Origin: Gammaproteobacteria bacterium
GTDB lineage: Bacteria; Pseudomonadota; Gammaproteobacteria; Pseudomonadales; Azotimanducaceae_A
Direction: 5' to 3'
Assembly: GCA_002714125.1 (NCBI GenBank)
Contig: PAWP01000044.1
Coordinates: 7,079 to 14,092, forward strand
DNA: 7,014 nt
The position numbers and the translations under genes were made by a program. This document shows positions 5,771 to 7,014 of this stretch, in pieces (position 1 is the stretch's first letter; the number at the start of each line of letters is the position of its first letter). The notes beneath the pieces are model-generated. The model was not told the DNA's origin. It searched no databases and saw only the letters and a program-made list of their open reading frames with translations.

Positions 5771-6778
5771 TTACAGCCTGTAGACCCGCGTCGCCGTACC
5801 GCAAAAGAGTGCGCCCTGGTCAAGCGCCGAGTATCGCGCCGCCATCTTTTTGAATGCGTTCCAGAGCACCGGGTACGACAGCGACCAGCGATCAACGGGG
5901 AAATTACTCTCGAACATGCAACGCTCAGCGCCAAAACACGCAATCGTGTGGTGATAGTAGCGTGACTGCGCCTCAATTAATTCGTCAGAAGTTGGTGGCT
6001 TAGACTCCTCGTGCCAGCCGAAGCCGTTGTCAGGCATCGCCAGTCCGCCGAGCTTTGCCACTACATTGCCACACTCAGCAATACGGGCAATGTCATCCTG
6101 CCACTGAGAAAATATGACCTCGCGCTGACCAGCATAAGGCCCCACGCCAAGCGGCGTTCCAAAATGATCGAGGATCATGGTGGTGCCCGGCACCGCCGCC
6201 GCGAGATCCGCAAAATCGCCGTTCTGGTGGTGGTAGTGCCAAGTATCATAAGTCAGCCCCCGCTCGCCCAGGCGCGCAACGCCGACACGGAACGCGTCGG
6301 ACTGATACAGACCGGCAGGCGCGCGACCGGGGATTCGCAGGACTTCCGGGTACGGGTCACGTGCACCGGAATGGCGGATGCCACGGAACAGTCCTTGTCC
6401 CGCGTCCTCGTGTGCGTCTAGGATCTCATCCAGGTCTGGATTCGACAGATCTGCTGCGCCAACAATGCCCGCGATCTGAGCCTGATCTGCTCGTCCCTCG
6501 CTGGACGCGGCAGCCAGGCGCTGCACAAATTCAGTTTCGCCAACTGGCCGCAGGTGTGCTGGCCCCACCTCCCGGTAGCTCGCGCTGCATTCCAGAAACA
6601 CCGTCTTCTTAATGTTGTGCCCAGAATCGGTGTCTGCCCAAAGTTCAGCCAGAGCATAGGTCGAATTGGGTCGGTCCCACAAATGATGATGCGGATCAAC
6701 GATCGGTCGTGTCGGATCGATAATGGGCTCATCAACAAGATCGAGCCACGCCTGGCTACCGGGTGTCGGACTGTTCAT
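5771..6778 (-). CDS. Amidohydrolase family protein (COG3618 type, 2-pyrone-4,6-dicarboxylate lactonase-like)
   Basis: This 335-residue metal-dependent hydrolase should fold as a TIM barrel. Its N-terminus carries IVDPHHHLWD (26-35), the HxH metal motif (H30, H32) in the form characteristic of COG3618. Further likely metal or active-site segments are TWHYHH (179-184), MILDHFGTP (201-209, H205), AKLGGLAMP (241-249) and CMFESNFPVDRW (287-298), where D296 is in the usual position near the C-terminal aspartate. Family members hydrolyse lactones such as 2-pyrone-4,6-dicarboxylate or fuconolactone, so a ring-opening role is likely but the substrate is open. The ATG at 6778 has AGAGG four bases upstream, slightly close. 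The Bfd-like gene ends 74 bases upstream on the same strand, so co-transcription is possible. No truncation or frameshift is seen. Confidence 0.92.
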   Translation of the reverse strand: MNSPTPGSQAWLDLVDEPIIDPTRPIVDPHHHLWDRPNSTYALAELWADTDSGHNIKKTVFLECSASYREVGPAHLRPVGETEFVQRLAAASSEGRADQAQIAGIVGAADLSNPDLDEILDAHEDAGQGLFRGIRHSGARDPYPEVLRIPGRAPAGLYQSDAFRVGVARLGERGLTYDTWHYHHQNGDFADLAAAVPGTTMILDHFGTPLGVGPYAGQREVIFSQWQDDIARIAECGNVVAKLGGLAMPDNGFGWHEESKPPTSDELIEAQSRYYHHTIACFGAERCMFESNFPVDRWSLSYPVLWNAFKKMAARYSALDQGALFCGTATRVYRL

Positions 6779-6782
6779 GATG

Positions 6783-6787
6783 CCTCT
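6783..6787 (-). promoter_or_regulatory. Ribosome binding site of the amidohydrolase gene
   Basis: AGAGG on the minus strand lies four bases before the ATG at 6778. The spacing is a little short, but the protein family start (an N-terminus about 25 residues before DPHHHLWD) agrees with it. Confidence 0.45.
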
Positions 6788-6832
6788 TATTGACTGGTTG
6801 TTGGTGGATCACTCGCTTGGCGCCAGTCGCAA

Positions 6833-6845
6833 ACCTGCTGCAGGT
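6833..6845. repeat. Near-perfect short palindrome between the Bfd-like and amidohydrolase genes
   Basis: ACCTGC and GCAGGT flank a single central base. It lies eight bases past the Bfd-like stop codon and about 55 bases before the amidohydrolase start. It could be a small operator or a short hairpin (five pairs, three-base loop); no T-tract follows. Confidence 0.3.
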
Positions 6846-6852
6846 AGCGAAT

Positions 6853-7014
6853 TCAGCTTTGCTCAGCGTGTTCCGGCCGATTGAAGTAAATGCTCTGGTC
6901 GTTCGGATCGCCGTCAGGTCCCCACAGTTTATTGACGACGCGCATGCACCCACCGCAACCGCACCCTACGCCGGTCTCACCACGGATGGTGTCCAGGTCC
7001 TGGCCACCGGCCAG
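6853..7014 (-). CDS. 3' end of a Bfd-like [2Fe-2S]-binding protein, cut by the window edge
   Basis: The minus strand is open from the right edge to a TGA at 6853-6855 and gives 53 residues. DLDTIRGETGVGCGCGGCMR matches the second half of the BFD-type [2Fe-2S] domain, where a helix of the form L-x-x-L/I-R-x-x-T-G leads into C-G-x-C. Here the cysteines read C-x-C-x2-C, one more than the usual pair. The first half of the domain, with its C-x-C ligands, would be beyond the edge. A tail of about 28 residues follows, so it could be a small bacterioferritin-associated ferredoxin (Bfd, typically 60-80 residues) or the C-terminus of a larger oxidoreductase. Such ferredoxins release iron from bacterioferritin. 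The amidohydrolase gene begins 74 bases downstream. Confidence 0.72.
   Translation of the reverse strand: MAGGQDLDTIRGETGVGCGCGGCMRVVNKLWGPDGDPNDQSIYFNRPEHAEQS

Noticed and set aside
1..7014. Search for CRISPR arrays, tRNA genes, insertion sequence ends or integrase genes
   Set aside because: No regularly spaced repeats, cloverleaf, transposase motif or terminal inverted repeats were found by reading both strands.

Overview
The window looks like a piece of a GC-rich (visually near 60 %) bacterial chromosome. A Bfd-like [2Fe-2S] protein and a DUF1289 protein are mostly proteobacterial families, and strong GGAG-type Shine-Dalgarno sites fit that group, so a proteobacterium is the best guess. 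Genus or class cannot be fixed from these bases. The gene content resembles environmental heterotrophs that carry many accessory oxidoreductases and amidohydrolases. No rRNA, tRNA, CRISPR, transposase or phage gene was recognised.

Layout. Positions 1-263 are a leader with no supported gene, ending in a clear ribosome binding site. Positions 264-2465 (+) encode a complete molybdenum hydroxylase large subunit of the xanthine dehydrogenase/CoxL type, without its FAD or [2Fe-2S] partners nearby. Positions 2466-2779 are a convergent intergenic region with inverted repeats but no gene. Everything after that lies on the minus strand. In transcription order (right to left) it is: the 3' end of a Bfd-like [2Fe-2S] protein (6853-7014), a COG3618-type amidohydrolase (5771-6778), a short DUF1289 gene of 58 codons (5336-5512), a six-bladed propeller related to peptidyl-alpha-hydroxyglycine alpha-amidating lyase (PAL, 4214-5173, TTG start), a Rieske [2Fe-2S] ferredoxin (3849-4172), and a luciferase-like, probably F420-dependent oxidoreductase (2780-3700).

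How they may work together. PAL-like, Rieske and luciferase-like genes are closely spaced (41 and 148 bases) and co-directional, so they may form one catabolic transcript. The PAL-like protein keeps the three zinc-ligand histidines and the catalytic Arg/Tyr pair of PAL by motif, yet no peptide hydroxylase (PHM) is here. The Rieske protein has intact ligands, yet no oxygenase alpha subunit is here. A plausible but unproven reading is oxidation followed by C-N or C-O bond cleavage of a small molecule, with the amidohydrolase opening a lactone or amide. An inverted repeat that overlaps the Shine-Dalgarno site of the PAL-like gene is the best candidate regulatory element in the window.
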